Source: an uncultured Bacteroidota bacterium (GTDB lineage: Bacteria > Bacteroidota > Bacteroidia > Chitinophagales > Chitinophagaceae). From it: a stretch of 41,224 nucleotides of DNA. The DNA lies in assembly GCA_903899675.1 (NCBI GenBank), contig CAIUKP010000293.1, positions 1-41,224 on the forward strand. The letters are read 5' to 3'. The notes under the pieces are model-generated. The model was given only the letters and a program-made list of their open reading frames with translations, was not told the origin of the DNA and ran no database searches. Both the position numbers and the translations under genes were made by a program. Below are positions 8,611 to 17,850 of this stretch, piece by piece (the first letter of the stretch is position 1; each line of letters opens with the position of its first letter).

Positions 8611-9075
8611 ATGTTTGTACAGAAGCAATTAGGCAAAAGAAAAAGAATCGCCCTTGTGGCTCACGACCATAAAAAGGCCGACCTGTTAGAATGGGCCATG
8701 CACAACAAAGAGGCCCTAGCAAAACATGAATTGATAGCCACAGGAACCACAGGCAAAATGATGGAAGAAAAGCTAGATAGACCAGTTAAAAAATTATTAA
8801 GCGGACCGCTGGGCGGCGATCAACAAATAGGCGCGATGATTGCGAATGGCGAAATTGATATGATGTTTTTTTTCTGGGATCCAATGGAGGCACAGCCGCA
8901 TGATAGCGATGTGAAAGCACTCTTACGATTGTGCGTAGCCTGGAATTTGCCTATGGCTTGCGATCGAGCAACGGCAGATTTTATAATGACTTCGCCTTTT
9001 ATGCAAGAGGAATATTTGGCAACGGTGCCCGACTATTCAGGATATTTAAACAGACCCATTTCTGATCATGAGTGA
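8611..9075 (+). CDS. mgsA: Methylglyoxal synthase
   Basis: Converts dihydroxyacetone phosphate to methylglyoxal and phosphate, a bypass of lower glycolysis that relieves sugar-phosphate stress; cytoplasmic. The family is recognised by 'ALVAHDHKKADLLEWA', the phosphate-binding 'TGTTG', the catalytic Asp in 'GPLGGDQQIG' (D70, equivalent to E. coli D71), and 'MEAQPHDSDVKALLR' with H97. The 154-aa length is standard. The ATG at 8611 is clear. The stop overlaps the next gene's start by 8 bp, so translation of the acetyltransferase is probably coupled. Confidence 0.97.
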   Translation: MFVQKQLGKRKRIALVAHDHKKADLLEWAMHNKEALAKHELIATGTTGKMMEEKLDRPVKKLLSGPLGGDQQIGAMIANGEIDMMFFFWDPMEAQPHDSDVKALLRLCVAWNLPMACDRATADFIMTSPFMQEEYLATVPDYSGYLNRPISDHE

Positions 9076-9580
9076 TTTGTTATTGCGACCCTGGCAAATG
9101 ACCGACGCGGCTGTGCTGGTGGAAATCGCCAATAACTCGCAAGTGTATAAATGGCTTCGCGATGCATTTCCTTCGCCCTATACTTATCAAGATGCAGTAA
9201 ACTGGATATTACATGCCGGCAAACACCACCCACCAGAAAGCTTTGCCGTAGTAAAAAATGGTTTATTAACGGGTAGCGTTGGATGGGTACCCGGCACGGA
9301 TATTTATAGAAAAAGCTGCGAAATCGGATATTTTATTGGGGAACCCTATTGGGGATTGGGTATTGCAACGGAGGCGGTATATTTATTAACACAACATATC
9401 AGCTCATTACATGCCTATAATCGCATTCAAGCTAAAATATTTATGACGAATCTTTCTTCTGCAAGGGTGTTAGAAAAAAATGGTTTTACGCTTGAAGCCG
9501 TGCATCGGAGTGCGGTTTTCAAAAACAATCAAATAATGGACGAACATGTATGGGTTAAACTAATTAATCAAACTATATGA
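9068..9580 (+). CDS. GNAT-family N-acetyltransferase (RimJ/RimL type)
   Basis: Acetyl-CoA-dependent N-acetyltransferase; the acceptor is unknown. The RimJ/RimL layout is visible: 'LLLRPWQMTDAAVLVEIANNSQVYKWLRD' at the start, acetyl-CoA-binding 'IGYFIGEPYWGLGIATEAVYLL' near residues 83-105, and 'NRIQAKIFMTNLSSARVLEKNGFTLE', the usual C-terminal signature. At 170 aa the domain is complete and there is no signal peptide. It overlaps mgsA by 8 bp and the amidase by 4 bp (ATGA), so it is the middle of a tightly packed operon. Confidence 0.92.
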   Translation: MSDLLLRPWQMTDAAVLVEIANNSQVYKWLRDAFPSPYTYQDAVNWILHAGKHHPPESFAVVKNGLLTGSVGWVPGTDIYRKSCEIGYFIGEPYWGLGIATEAVYLLTQHISSLHAYNRIQAKIFMTNLSSARVLEKNGFTLEAVHRSAVFKNNQIMDEHVWVKLINQTI

Positions 9581-11253
9581 AAAAAATTACCAAACTTTTG
9601 CTGATAACAGCGACCATAATTTCCATGCATTCTCTTGCTCAAGAGCCCCCCAAGCAGGAAAACAATAAAACAGCCGATATGGCCGCAATGGCTCGCATCA
9701 TGGATTTGAAGTTTACGCAACAGGAACTGGATACCATGTATGAGGGGATACAGGAAAACCTGGCCAATTATCGGTTGATGCACAAACAATCGCTTTCGAA
9801 TCAGGTGCCGATGAGTTTGTGGCAAAACCCATTGTTGCCCGGAATGAAACTAGATACCCGCCCCGACAAAATAAAATGGAAATTCCCTGCTACCGAAATG
9901 CCGGCCAACAAGAACGATCTGGCATTTTATAATCTAGACCAGTTGGCTTATTTAGTGAAAAACAAAAAAATTAGTTCAGTTGAGCTTACCGAATTTTTTA
10001 TACAAAGGCTCAAGAAATATGGTGATACCCTTCACTGTGTTATTTCTATAACTGAGGAGATTGCCCGAGAACAAGCGCGTGTTGCTGATAAAGAAATCGC
10101 TGCAGGAAAATATCGCGGCCCACTGCACGGAATTCCGTATGGATTAAAAGATTTGTTTTCAGTAAAAGGAACCAAAACCACCTGGGGCGCAGCACCCTAT
10201 AAAGATCAGATCATAGAGGAAGACGCCTATGTATACCAACGTTTGCGGGATGCTGGCGCCATAATTGTTGCGAAGTTTACCTTGGGAGCACTTGCAATGG
10301 GCGACTATTGGTTTGGAGGCCGCACCAGAAACCCCTGGAACATCGCCACGGGCTCTTCCGGATCTTCTGCTGGCTCGGCTTCTGCAACAGCTGCGGGTCT
10401 GGTGCCCTTTGCGATTGGAACAGAAACTTGGGGCTCAATCATCTCTCCAGCGTCTACTTGCGGATTGAGTGGGTTGCGCCCTACATTTGGCAGCATCAGC
10501 AGAAGCGGTGGGATGACGCTCAGTTGGAGTTTGGACAAAGTGGGTCCTATTTGTAAAAGCGCGGCAGATGCAGCCATCGTGTTTGCGGCTATTCACGGAA
10601 CGGATGGTGCTGATGCCAGTGCAATTTTTGCCCGCTTCAATTATCAGCAAAACACCAACCCACAGTCTTTAAAAATAGCGTATGCCAAAAATTATTTTGA
10701 TCGCATAACTGATACGAGCCGCAGCGAATGGAAAGTATTAGAAGCATACAGAAATGCTGGCTGTACTTTAATTCCCGTAGACTTCCCTGATAGCGCGGCG
10801 TATTCGTTTAATATCATGGATGTAGTAATTAGCGCAGAGGCAGCAGCCGCGTTCGACGATTTCACCCGAAATAATGTAGACGACGAAATGACGCGACAAG
10901 GAAAATATGATTGGCCCAACTCTTTTCGTGTTGCTAGATTGATGACGGCAGTTGAATATATAAATGCCAATCGCCATCGATATCTTCTGATGAAAAAGAT
11001 GCAGGAACTAATGAGTACAGTAGATGTGGTGATTTGTCCTACGCGAGGGGGCGGTAATCAAAGCGCCATCACCAATCTTACTGGCCATCCGGCAATCTGT
11101 TTACCCACCGGCTTCGACAGTAGGAATAAATTGCCAACAAGCATAACACTGATTGGCGGATTGTATGAAGAAGGGAAATTGCTCGCAGCGGCAGAATGGT
11201 ATCAACGGCTCACCGGCTGGCATCTGCAACATCCTGATTGGGTAAAAAAGTAA
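9577..11253 (+). CDS. Secreted amidase (amidase-signature family)
   Basis: Ser-cisSer-Lys hydrolase of the amidase-signature family; it cleaves an amide of unknown origin outside the cytoplasm. The signal peptide is 'MKKITKLLLITATIISMHSLAQ'. Catalytic residues can be placed as K191 ('YGLKDLF'), cis-Ser S263 ('GSSGSSAGS') and nucleophile S287 ('GTETWGSIISP'). The usual 'DTGGS' reads 'ETWGS'; this Trp variant is, to my knowledge, found in a subgroup of exported amidases, so it need not mean inactivity. The length of 558 aa includes a ~120-residue leader region before the catalytic core. The start overlaps the GNAT gene stop (ATGA). A short AT-rich hairpin (11254-11269) follows but lacks a T-tract. 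Confidence 0.93.
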   Translation: MKKITKLLLITATIISMHSLAQEPPKQENNKTADMAAMARIMDLKFTQQELDTMYEGIQENLANYRLMHKQSLSNQVPMSLWQNPLLPGMKLDTRPDKIKWKFPATEMPANKNDLAFYNLDQLAYLVKNKKISSVELTEFFIQRLKKYGDTLHCVISITEEIAREQARVADKEIAAGKYRGPLHGIPYGLKDLFSVKGTKTTWGAAPYKDQIIEEDAYVYQRLRDAGAIIVAKFTLGALAMGDYWFGGRTRNPWNIATGSSGSSAGSASATAAGLVPFAIGTETWGSIISPASTCGLSGLRPTFGSISRSGGMTLSWSLDKVGPICKSAADAAIVFAAIHGTDGADASAIFARFNYQQNTNPQSLKIAYAKNYFDRITDTSRSEWKVLEAYRNAGCTLIPVDFPDSAAYSFNIMDVVISAEAAAAFDDFTRNNVDDEMTRQGKYDWPNSFRVARLMTAVEYINANRHRYLLMKKMQELMSTVDVVICPTRGGGNQSAITNLTGHPAICLPTGFDSRNKLPTSITLIGGLYEEGKLLAAAEWYQRLTGWHLQHPDWVKK

Positions 11254-11453
11254 GTATTTTGATAAATACCAACTAGAGGAACACGCCTTGAATTTGTTGC
11301 AGCAAATTTGCTATCCGGGGTTTTCTATGATGCTTGTGGTGAGAGCTTGCACAAGCCGCTAGGCTCGATAGTCTGCATGCCATTTTGGAAGTTCCAACAC
11401 TTTGGCGAAAATTACTGACAAATAAGTTAATTTAGTTCTCAAGCACTCAATAT

Positions 11454-12248
11454 ATGAAAAAAGGACTCCTCTCGATTTGTTCCCTTCTGATTTGTTTACT
11501 ACTTCAGGCCCAAGACATTTCTCTGTTTCAAAAAAAGATTTTCTTGTCCGGACAAGACACCCTGCGGTATCGAATTTTATATCCCGCAAATTACCGAGCC
11601 GATAAAGCGTATCCGCTGGTTGTTTTTTTACATGGATCGGGAGAGCGGGGCAACGATAACGAGCTGCAATTAACTCATGGCGGAAAGTTGTTCGTTCGGG
11701 ACGATATTCGCACGAATTATCCCGCCATTGTTATATTTCCGCAATGCCCGAGCGACAGCGCCTGGTCGAGATATAGAAAGGGCGTAAAAAGCAATGACTG
11801 GATTATGGATGCCACTCTTTCTGCCAGCCGACCGGCTTTGTTAGTAAAAGAATTAATGGATCAGCTGCTTCAACAAAAACGGGTGGATGCAAAAAGGATC
11901 TATATTGGCGGACTTTCGTTGGGCGGTTTGGGAACCTATGATATGTTGATTCGTTATCCCGGTTATTTTGCGGCCGCATTTCCTATTTGTGGCGCTACCG
12001 ATGTTGCTGCTTTTGTTGCAAATGCAGGTCCGGTGCCCATGTGGATGTTTCATGGGGCGGAAGATGTGGTGGTGCAGCCAACTTTCAATCGCGAATTATA
12101 TAAATTGTTAATGGAAAAGGGCGCCCGCCACGTTAAATATTCTGAATATCCCGGGGTAAACCATAATAGCTGGGATAACGCGTTTGCCGAACCCGAACTA
12201 TTGTCTTGGATGATGGCACAAAAAAAGAAGAAACATCCGAAATGGTAA
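11454..12248 (+). CDS. Secreted alpha/beta hydrolase (prolyl-oligopeptidase-like esterase)
   Basis: Extracytoplasmic esterase of the alpha/beta-hydrolase fold, resembling the carboxylesterase / feruloyl-esterase-like proteins common in Bacteroidota. The signal peptide is 'MKKGLLSICSLLICLLLQAQ'. The oxyanion region is 'FLHGSGERG', the nucleophile Ser lies in 'GLSLGG' near residue 155, the Asp in 'GAEDVVV' and the His in 'GVNHNSW'; the triad looks complete. The length of 264 aa fits a single catalytic domain. Its last codons overlap the start of the cyclophilin gene. The 200-bp upstream gap holds a TTTG (11401-11404) and a weak TAAGTTAA 18 nt on, a poor promoter candidate. The natural substrate is unknown. 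Confidence 0.9.
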   Translation: MKKGLLSICSLLICLLLQAQDISLFQKKIFLSGQDTLRYRILYPANYRADKAYPLVVFLHGSGERGNDNELQLTHGGKLFVRDDIRTNYPAIVIFPQCPSDSAWSRYRKGVKSNDWIMDATLSASRPALLVKELMDQLLQQKRVDAKRIYIGGLSLGGLGTYDMLIRYPGYFAAAFPICGATDVAAFVANAGPVPMWMFHGAEDVVVQPTFNRELYKLLMEKGARHVKYSEYPGVNHNSWDNAFAEPELLSWMMAQKKKKHPKW

Positions 12249-12856
12249 TTTTTACTAGATGGATAGGCGGGGTTTCAGTCTGGCTTATAGCAGCCTTGCT
12301 GTTCATTTCATGCGGCAGCAAAACCCGCTTATCAGAAACGCCCCACGTGGTAATTCAAACCGGCTATGGAGATATTGAGCTGGAGCTCTATGCAAAACAG
12401 GCGCCCAGAACCGTGAAGGCATTTTTGAAGTATGTAGATTCGGGATTTTATAAAAACAGCCAGTTTTACCGCGTTCTCACTATAGAAAACCAACCCAGCA
12501 ATGCCCCCAAAACCGAGCTGATTCAGGGCGGTATCTGGAAAACCAATTATGCCAGGGCCTCTACCTTGCCGGGTATTCCGCACGAAAGCACTGCTCAAAC
12601 GGGCATTGAACATAAAGACGGTACTATTTCCCTTGCCCGGGGCGCACCGGGAACAGCCGGCTCGGAGTTCTTTATTTGTTTGGGCCGACAAAAAGGCCTG
12701 GATGTTGGTGGTGAAAACATTGCCGACCGACAGGGCTTTGCCGCATTTGGAAGAGTGGTAAAGGGCATGTCGGTGTTGCGCAAAATTTATAAGCAACGGG
12801 AATCAGAACAATACTTTCGTCCGCCGATACCCATTTACAACATAGTTTTGCAGTAG
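12242..12856 (+). CDS. Cyclophilin-type peptidyl-prolyl cis-trans isomerase, predicted lipoprotein
   Basis: Catalyses proline isomerisation during folding of exported proteins. The cyclophilin core is clear: 'VVIQTGYGDIELELYAKQAPRTVKAFLKYV', 'FYRVL', 'IQGGIW', 'GTISLARGAPGTAGSEFFICLG' and 'FAAFGRVVKGMSVLRKI'. The N-terminus 'MVIFTRWIGGVSVWLIAALLFISCGSK' ends in a lipobox (LFIS-C), so it is probably anchored to a periplasm-facing membrane. I place the start at ATG 12242, not the track's TTG at 12206, because this gives the lipoprotein signal directly and overlaps the upstream stop (ATGGTAA). The length is 204 aa. It is likely co-translated with the esterase. Confidence 0.92.
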   Translation: MVIFTRWIGGVSVWLIAALLFISCGSKTRLSETPHVVIQTGYGDIELELYAKQAPRTVKAFLKYVDSGFYKNSQFYRVLTIENQPSNAPKTELIQGGIWKTNYARASTLPGIPHESTAQTGIEHKDGTISLARGAPGTAGSEFFICLGRQKGLDVGGENIADRQGFAAFGRVVKGMSVLRKIYKQRESEQYFRPPIPIYNIVLQ

Positions 12857-12899
12857 CCATTCGGGATTGTTTCTGGATGTAGCTAATCTATACAGTAAG

Positions 12900-14939
12900 A
12901 TGCCCTTCATTCTTCATACCGACTATCAACCGGCTGGCGATCAGCCCGGAGCCATTGAACAACTGGTGAACGGGGTGAATAGTGACGAGCGCTATCAAAC
13001 CCTGTTGGGTGTTACGGGCAGCGGAAAAACCTTTACGATTGCGAATTTAATTCAGCAAACTCAACGTCCAACCCTGGTGCTCACTCATAACAAAACGTTG
13101 GTGGCGCAGCTTTATGGAGAATTTAAACAGTTCTTCCCCGAGAATGCCGTAGGCTATTTTGTAAGCTACTACGATTATTATCAGCCCGAAGCCTATATGC
13201 CGGTAAGCAATGTGTATATAGAAAAAGACCTCAGCATCAATGAAGAGCTCGACAAACTGCGCTTACAGGCCACGTCACAATTGCTGAGCGGAAGAAGAGA
13301 TATCATTGTGGTAGCCAGTGTAAGTTGTATTTATGGTATGGGAAACCCAACCGAATATGCGAACGGGATTATTCGGCTGCAAAGGGGGCAAACACTTTCG
13401 CGCCAGGGCTTTTTACATGCGTTGGTAAACTCTTTATACAATCGGTCACAGGGCGATTTTACACGCGGCACTTTTCGAGTAAAAGGAGATACGATAGATA
13501 TTAATCTTCCGTATGTTGACTTTGGTTATCGCATTACTTTTTTTGGGGATGAAATTGAATCGATAGAAAGTATAGATACCGCTACGGGAAAAAGAATGGA
13601 GACGATGGAGAATGCGGCCATCTTTCCAGCCACCATTTATCTCGCCCCGAAAGATATGATTGTGCAGGTGATGCATGATATTCAGGATGAAATGATGGCA
13701 CAGGCAACCTACTTTACCTCCCAGGGAAAATTTGTAGAAGCACAGCGAATAAAGGAAAGAGTTGAATACGATTTGGAGATGATTCGGGAGCTAGGATATT
13801 GTAATGGCATAGAAAATTACTCGCGCTTTTTTGATCGCCGGAAACCGGGCACACGTCCCTTCTGTTTGCTAGATTATTTTCCTCCTGATTTTTTATGTGT
13901 GATAGATGAAAGTCACCAAACCGTTTCTCAAGTTGCCGGCATGTATGGGGGCGACCGCAGCAGGAAGCTGGTATTGGTAGATTATGGATTTCGCCTACCC
14001 AGTGCCCTGGATAATCGTCCGCTTAACTTTCATGAGTTCGAGTCGATGGTAGGACAAACCATTTTTGTAAGCGCAACGCCCGGCGATTATGAGCTGCAAA
14101 AAACAGGCGGCGTAGTGGTGGAGCAGATAGTGCGGCCTACCGGATTGTTAGACCCACCCATTGAAGTGCGCCCCAGTGTGAATCAGATTGATGATTTGTT
14201 GGAAGAAATTGATGTAACCGTTCAGAAAGGATTTCGGGTATTGGTTACTACGCTAACCAAAAGAATGGCGGAGGAGATGGATAAATATCTGGGCAGAATT
14301 CAGATCAAATCGAAATACATACACAGCGATGTAGATACGCTGGAGCGGGTAGAGATTTTGCGACAGCTGCGATTGGGAGAGATTGATGTATTGGTGGGCG
14401 TAAACTTATTGCGCGAAGGACTCGACTTGCCGGAAGTGGCACTGGTAGCTATTTTGGACGCAGACAAGGAAGGGTTTTTGCGGAATGAAAAATCACTTAC
14501 CCAAACTGCCGGACGCGCTGCCAGAAATGTGGAGGGCAGGGTTATATTTTATGCAGATAAAATTACCATGAGCATGCAACGAACCATAGACGAAACTTTG
14601 CGAAGGCGCGAAAAACAACTAGAGTTTAATCAATTACACGGAATTATTCCCCGTACTGTTCATAAAAGCATTGATCAGATTATGGCCCAGGGTTCGGTGT
14701 TAGACATTAAAGGATACGACCCTTCGCGGCCATATGCCCTGCAAAAAGACGAGTCGCTGGTGGCTTCGGTTGCGGAAGAGCAGGCGGTATATCAAACCAT
14801 TCCGCAGATAGAGAAGGCAATAACTCAAACCAAGAAGCAAATGGAAAAAGCAGCCCGCGATATGGACTTTATTGAAGCGGCTCGCTTACGAGATGAAATG
14901 TTCCGATTACAAAAAGAGCGGGAAAATATGGTTGGGTAA
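12900..14939 (+). CDS. uvrB: Excinuclease ABC subunit UvrB
   Basis: DNA damage-recognition helicase-like subunit of nucleotide excision repair; it receives the lesion from UvrA and recruits UvrC. Walker A is 'GVTGSGKT', the damage-probing beta-hairpin region is 'YFVSYYDYYQPEAYMP', the DEAD-type box is 'IDESHQT', helicase motifs are 'ATPGDYE' and 'QTAGRAARN', and the C-terminal UVR domain is 'MEKAARDMDFIEAARLRDEMFRLQ'. The track starts at a TTG (12867); ATG at 12900 gives the conserved N-terminus 'MPFILHTDYQPAGDQPGAIEQL' and 679 aa. It lies 43 bp after the cyclophilin gene. I saw no copy of the recA-type palindrome upstream. Confidence 0.98.
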   Translation: MPFILHTDYQPAGDQPGAIEQLVNGVNSDERYQTLLGVTGSGKTFTIANLIQQTQRPTLVLTHNKTLVAQLYGEFKQFFPENAVGYFVSYYDYYQPEAYMPVSNVYIEKDLSINEELDKLRLQATSQLLSGRRDIIVVASVSCIYGMGNPTEYANGIIRLQRGQTLSRQGFLHALVNSLYNRSQGDFTRGTFRVKGDTIDINLPYVDFGYRITFFGDEIESIESIDTATGKRMETMENAAIFPATIYLAPKDMIVQVMHDIQDEMMAQATYFTSQGKFVEAQRIKERVEYDLEMIRELGYCNGIENYSRFFDRRKPGTRPFCLLDYFPPDFLCVIDESHQTVSQVAGMYGGDRSRKLVLVDYGFRLPSALDNRPLNFHEFESMVGQTIFVSATPGDYELQKTGGVVVEQIVRPTGLLDPPIEVRPSVNQIDDLLEEIDVTVQKGFRVLVTTLTKRMAEEMDKYLGRIQIKSKYIHSDVDTLERVEILRQLRLGEIDVLVGVNLLREGLDLPEVALVAILDADKEGFLRNEKSLTQTAGRAARNVEGRVIFYADKITMSMQRTIDETLRRREKQLEFNQLHGIIPRTVHKSIDQIMAQGSVLDIKGYDPSRPYALQKDESLVASVAEEQAVYQTIPQIEKAITQTKKQMEKAARDMDFIEAARLRDEMFRLQKERENMVG

Positions 14940-15005
14940 GCGGGATGTTTTGAGGGTAATCAGTAAATTGTAGGGCAAACTGTTAATCCTCACCCAACTA
15001 CTTGT

Positions 15006-17786
15006 ATGAAAATTTCTTATTGCCTTTCTTTACTGTTCCTAATTTTTGTTCAAAACAATGTTGCCACGGCACAAACGATTGACACCGGATATAACGGGAA
15101 GATCAAAGCGTTTACTACCGATACGCGTTTTTTGCCCGAGTCGGTTTTGAATCTGGAAATCAGTACCAGCGTACCCTCTCCTGAAAAATATTTTGGCAAT
15201 ATCATTGGAGCCCCGGGGGTAATGCATACTACGCGGGAGATCTATGGCTATTATCAACAATTAGCTGCCAGCTCTCCTAATTTACAAATGAATCGGGTAA
15301 GCACCACCGAAGAGGGACGCCCTATTTATCAGGTTGTAATTGCTTCCAAAGAAACCCAGCAACAGCTGGAGCAACAGAAAAAGCAACTCGCTTTGTTGGC
15401 AGATCCCAGAAAAATTACAGCGGCTGAAGCGGATAAGATTATACAAACGACCAAGCCAGTATTTTATTTAAATGCAGGGCTTCATTCGCCCGAAATGGGA
15501 TCTCCGGAAATGTTGATGGAGTTGGCATATCGGCTGATAACCTCTTCCTCTCCTGCTATACGCGCTATATTGAATCAGGTGGTGGTAGTAATAAATCCGG
15601 TGGCTGAACCCGATGGGCGGGATAAGCAGGTTGACTGGTACTATCGCTATACAAAGTCACGAAACACGTTTGATGATGGTTTTCCTCGCTCGTCGCCGTA
15701 TTGGGGTAAGTATGTATATCACGACAACAATCGCGACGGGATTCAGGTTTCACAGGCGTTAACGAATGCCATTTTTCAAATGTATTATGAGTGGCATCCA
15801 ACGGTTATGCTAGACTTACACGAGTCGGTGCCGTTGATTTATATGAGTACCGGAACGGGGCCATATAACGAAACCATTGATCCCATTACCATTGGCGAGT
15901 GGCAGGTGATGGCGAATCATGATATTACTACCCTGGCTGCTCAGGGGCTTCCCGGCGCATTCACCTGGGCTTTTTACGACGGATGGTATCCGGGATATGG
16001 TATCTGGGTAGCCAACAACCACAATTCAATCGGTCGTTTTTATGAGACCTTCGGAAATGCGGGTGCCAACACGTATATGCGGGATTTAACCGATAGCAAA
16101 TATGCCGGCGATGCCGTAACCAGCCGCGAGTGGTATCGGCCAGACCCCGCAACGCCATTGGTGAATTGGTCATCAAGAAATAATATTAATTATATGCAGG
16201 CCGGCGTGCTGGCCTCGCTTACCTATACCGCCGACAATGCGCGGCAACTATTGAAAAACTTTTACCAGAAGGGCGTTAATAATATTCAGCGCGGTAAAAA
16301 AGACAAGCCCGGATGTTTTGTGATTCCGTATGCACAGAAAGACCCTTCGATGGTGGCGTTTCTAATTAATCAATTGCGCAAACAACAAATAGAAGTACAT
16401 CAGGTTGATACAGGTAAGCAAAAGAATGATTACGTGATTCTGCTGGATCAGCCCTATCGAAACCTTGCTGTGTCACTGTTAACCAAACAGTCTTTTCCAA
16501 AGGAAGCCAAGTTTCCCCCCTATGATGATATTGCCTGGACGATGGGCTATTTGTATGGCGTAACAGTAAAGCAGGAAGACAGTATAGCTTTTTCGAGGAG
16601 TAACCTCAAGCCAGTATCTGACCCGGTGTTGTACAAAGGAAACATTACCGGAAGCGGAACACAATATTTGTTGAAATATTCGGCGCAACAAAAAGTGTTG
16701 GCGGCTGCGTATGCAATACAAAAAAACAACCCCTCGGTTAAGCAACAGATACTTGCAGAAAAATGGGTAATTGCCTCAGGCAAGGACAGTGCACTAGCCG
16801 GAAGCATTTATTGGGAAGGCCTTTCCAAAGAAGATGCACAGGCGATTGCGCAGCAATTCGGATTGGATTTGCAGCAGGTATCTGCTATTCCCAATTCGGT
16901 TAAGCGCAATGCGATGAAGCTCCCTCGCGTGGGCATTTATCATACCTGGTACAACACGCAGGATGAGGGCTGGGCGCGCTATACTTTTGAGCAAATGGGG
17001 GTTCCTTATGTTTCGTTGCAAAAAGATGATTTAAAAAAGGGGGGTTTGCGCAATCGCTTTGATGTGATTTTAATTCCAAGAACAGGCGGGTCTGCCAGCG
17101 ATTTTGTAAATGAAATCGACAGCCGCTTTGGTCCTATGCCCTACACAAAAACCGATGCATATCCTTCGCATGGATATCCGGATTCAACACTCGATATGAC
17201 TGGCGGACCGGGATTTGCCGGCATGGCGCAATTGCGCTTTTTTGCTGAACAGGGGGGGTTATTGATTACGCTTGATAATACTACGAAATTGATGTCGGAA
17301 ACAGGCTTGGCCGATGGATTGGAAATTTATGAAGCGGCAGGGCTGTTTCATCCGGGATCAGTTGTTATGGCAAAGGCAAGGCAAACGGGAAGCCCTGTTT
17401 TGTATGGGTTTCCGGCTAGCTTTCCCATCTTCAGAGGCAATGGCCCTTTGTTGAAAGTAAAAAGATATGACCTTAGTCGCATGTTATTACAATATGGAAC
17501 CAAGCCAACAAAGGAAGAAGTGCCTTATGTTGGTCCAATCATGGGCATGCCCAACAATAAGCCAGTACAAGAAGAGAAGTTGAGCGCCGAGTCAAGTTAT
17601 GTGCTGTCGGGAATGGTTAGAAACGAAGCAACCATTATCGGTCAGGGAGCCATCTTTCAAATTCCAATAGGAAAGGGAGGATTAATTGGATTTACCTTTG
17701 ATCCGCTCCATCGATTTTTAAACCTACACGATGCGCCGCTCGTTTGGAATTGCCTGATGAACTGGGAGCAACTGATTGGAAAGTAA
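15006..17786 (+). CDS. Secreted M14-family zinc carboxypeptidase-like protein
   Basis: Large secreted metallopeptidase. The signal peptide is 'MKISYCLSLLFLIFVQNNVATAQ'. The N-terminal M14 domain (about residues 50-400) carries the zinc ligands H and E in 'NAGLHSPEMGSPE' (HxxE, near residue 160) and a later His in 'MLDLHESVPL'. The remaining ~500 residues include a long mixed region and a C-terminal segment ('GGLLITLDNTT', 'LPRVGIYHTWYNTQDEGWARYTFEQ') that looks like the GATase-1-like domain common in Bacteroidota M14 proteins of ~850-950 aa. It probably trims peptides outside the cell. It lies 66 bp after uvrB. A weak imperfect dyad between them (14951-14992) is not convincing as a terminator. 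Confidence 0.9.
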   Translation: MKISYCLSLLFLIFVQNNVATAQTIDTGYNGKIKAFTTDTRFLPESVLNLEISTSVPSPEKYFGNIIGAPGVMHTTREIYGYYQQLAASSPNLQMNRVSTTEEGRPIYQVVIASKETQQQLEQQKKQLALLADPRKITAAEADKIIQTTKPVFYLNAGLHSPEMGSPEMLMELAYRLITSSSPAIRAILNQVVVVINPVAEPDGRDKQVDWYYRYTKSRNTFDDGFPRSSPYWGKYVYHDNNRDGIQVSQALTNAIFQMYYEWHPTVMLDLHESVPLIYMSTGTGPYNETIDPITIGEWQVMANHDITTLAAQGLPGAFTWAFYDGWYPGYGIWVANNHNSIGRFYETFGNAGANTYMRDLTDSKYAGDAVTSREWYRPDPATPLVNWSSRNNINYMQAGVLASLTYTADNARQLLKNFYQKGVNNIQRGKKDKPGCFVIPYAQKDPSMVAFLINQLRKQQIEVHQVDTGKQKNDYVILLDQPYRNLAVSLLTKQSFPKEAKFPPYDDIAWTMGYLYGVTVKQEDSIAFSRSNLKPVSDPVLYKGNITGSGTQYLLKYSAQQKVLAAAYAIQKNNPSVKQQILAEKWVIASGKDSALAGSIYWEGLSKEDAQAIAQQFGLDLQQVSAIPNSVKRNAMKLPRVGIYHTWYNTQDEGWARYTFEQMGVPYVSLQKDDLKKGGLRNRFDVILIPRTGGSASDFVNEIDSRFGPMPYTKTDAYPSHGYPDSTLDMTGGPGFAGMAQLRFFAEQGGLLITLDNTTKLMSETGLADGLEIYEAAGLFHPGSVVMAKARQTGSPVLYGFPASFPIFRGNGPLLKVKRYDLSRMLLQYGTKPTKEEVPYVGPIMGMPNNKPVQEEKLSAESSYVLSGMVRNEATIIGQGAIFQIPIGKGGLIGFTFDPLHRFLNLHDAPLVWNCLMNWEQLIGK

Positions 17787-17850
17787 TTACTGTGCCGAAA
17801 GACGGGACATTCCCTTCGCAACATAAAATTGAGCATTAAAAAAATACATT

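Noticed and set aside
11320-11360. Inverted repeat GCTTGTG...CACAAGC between amidase and esterase genes
   Set aside because: A 7-bp stem with an 11-nt loop and no T-tract or promoter context; it could easily arise by chance.
12206-12241. Upstream TTG start of the cyclophilin (ORF-track start)
   Set aside because: It would place 12 charged residues before a clear lipoprotein signal; ATG 12242 overlaps the upstream stop and gives a normal signal.
14951-14992. Imperfect dyad between uvrB and the M14 gene as a terminator
   Set aside because: Several mismatches, a long loop and no T-tract.
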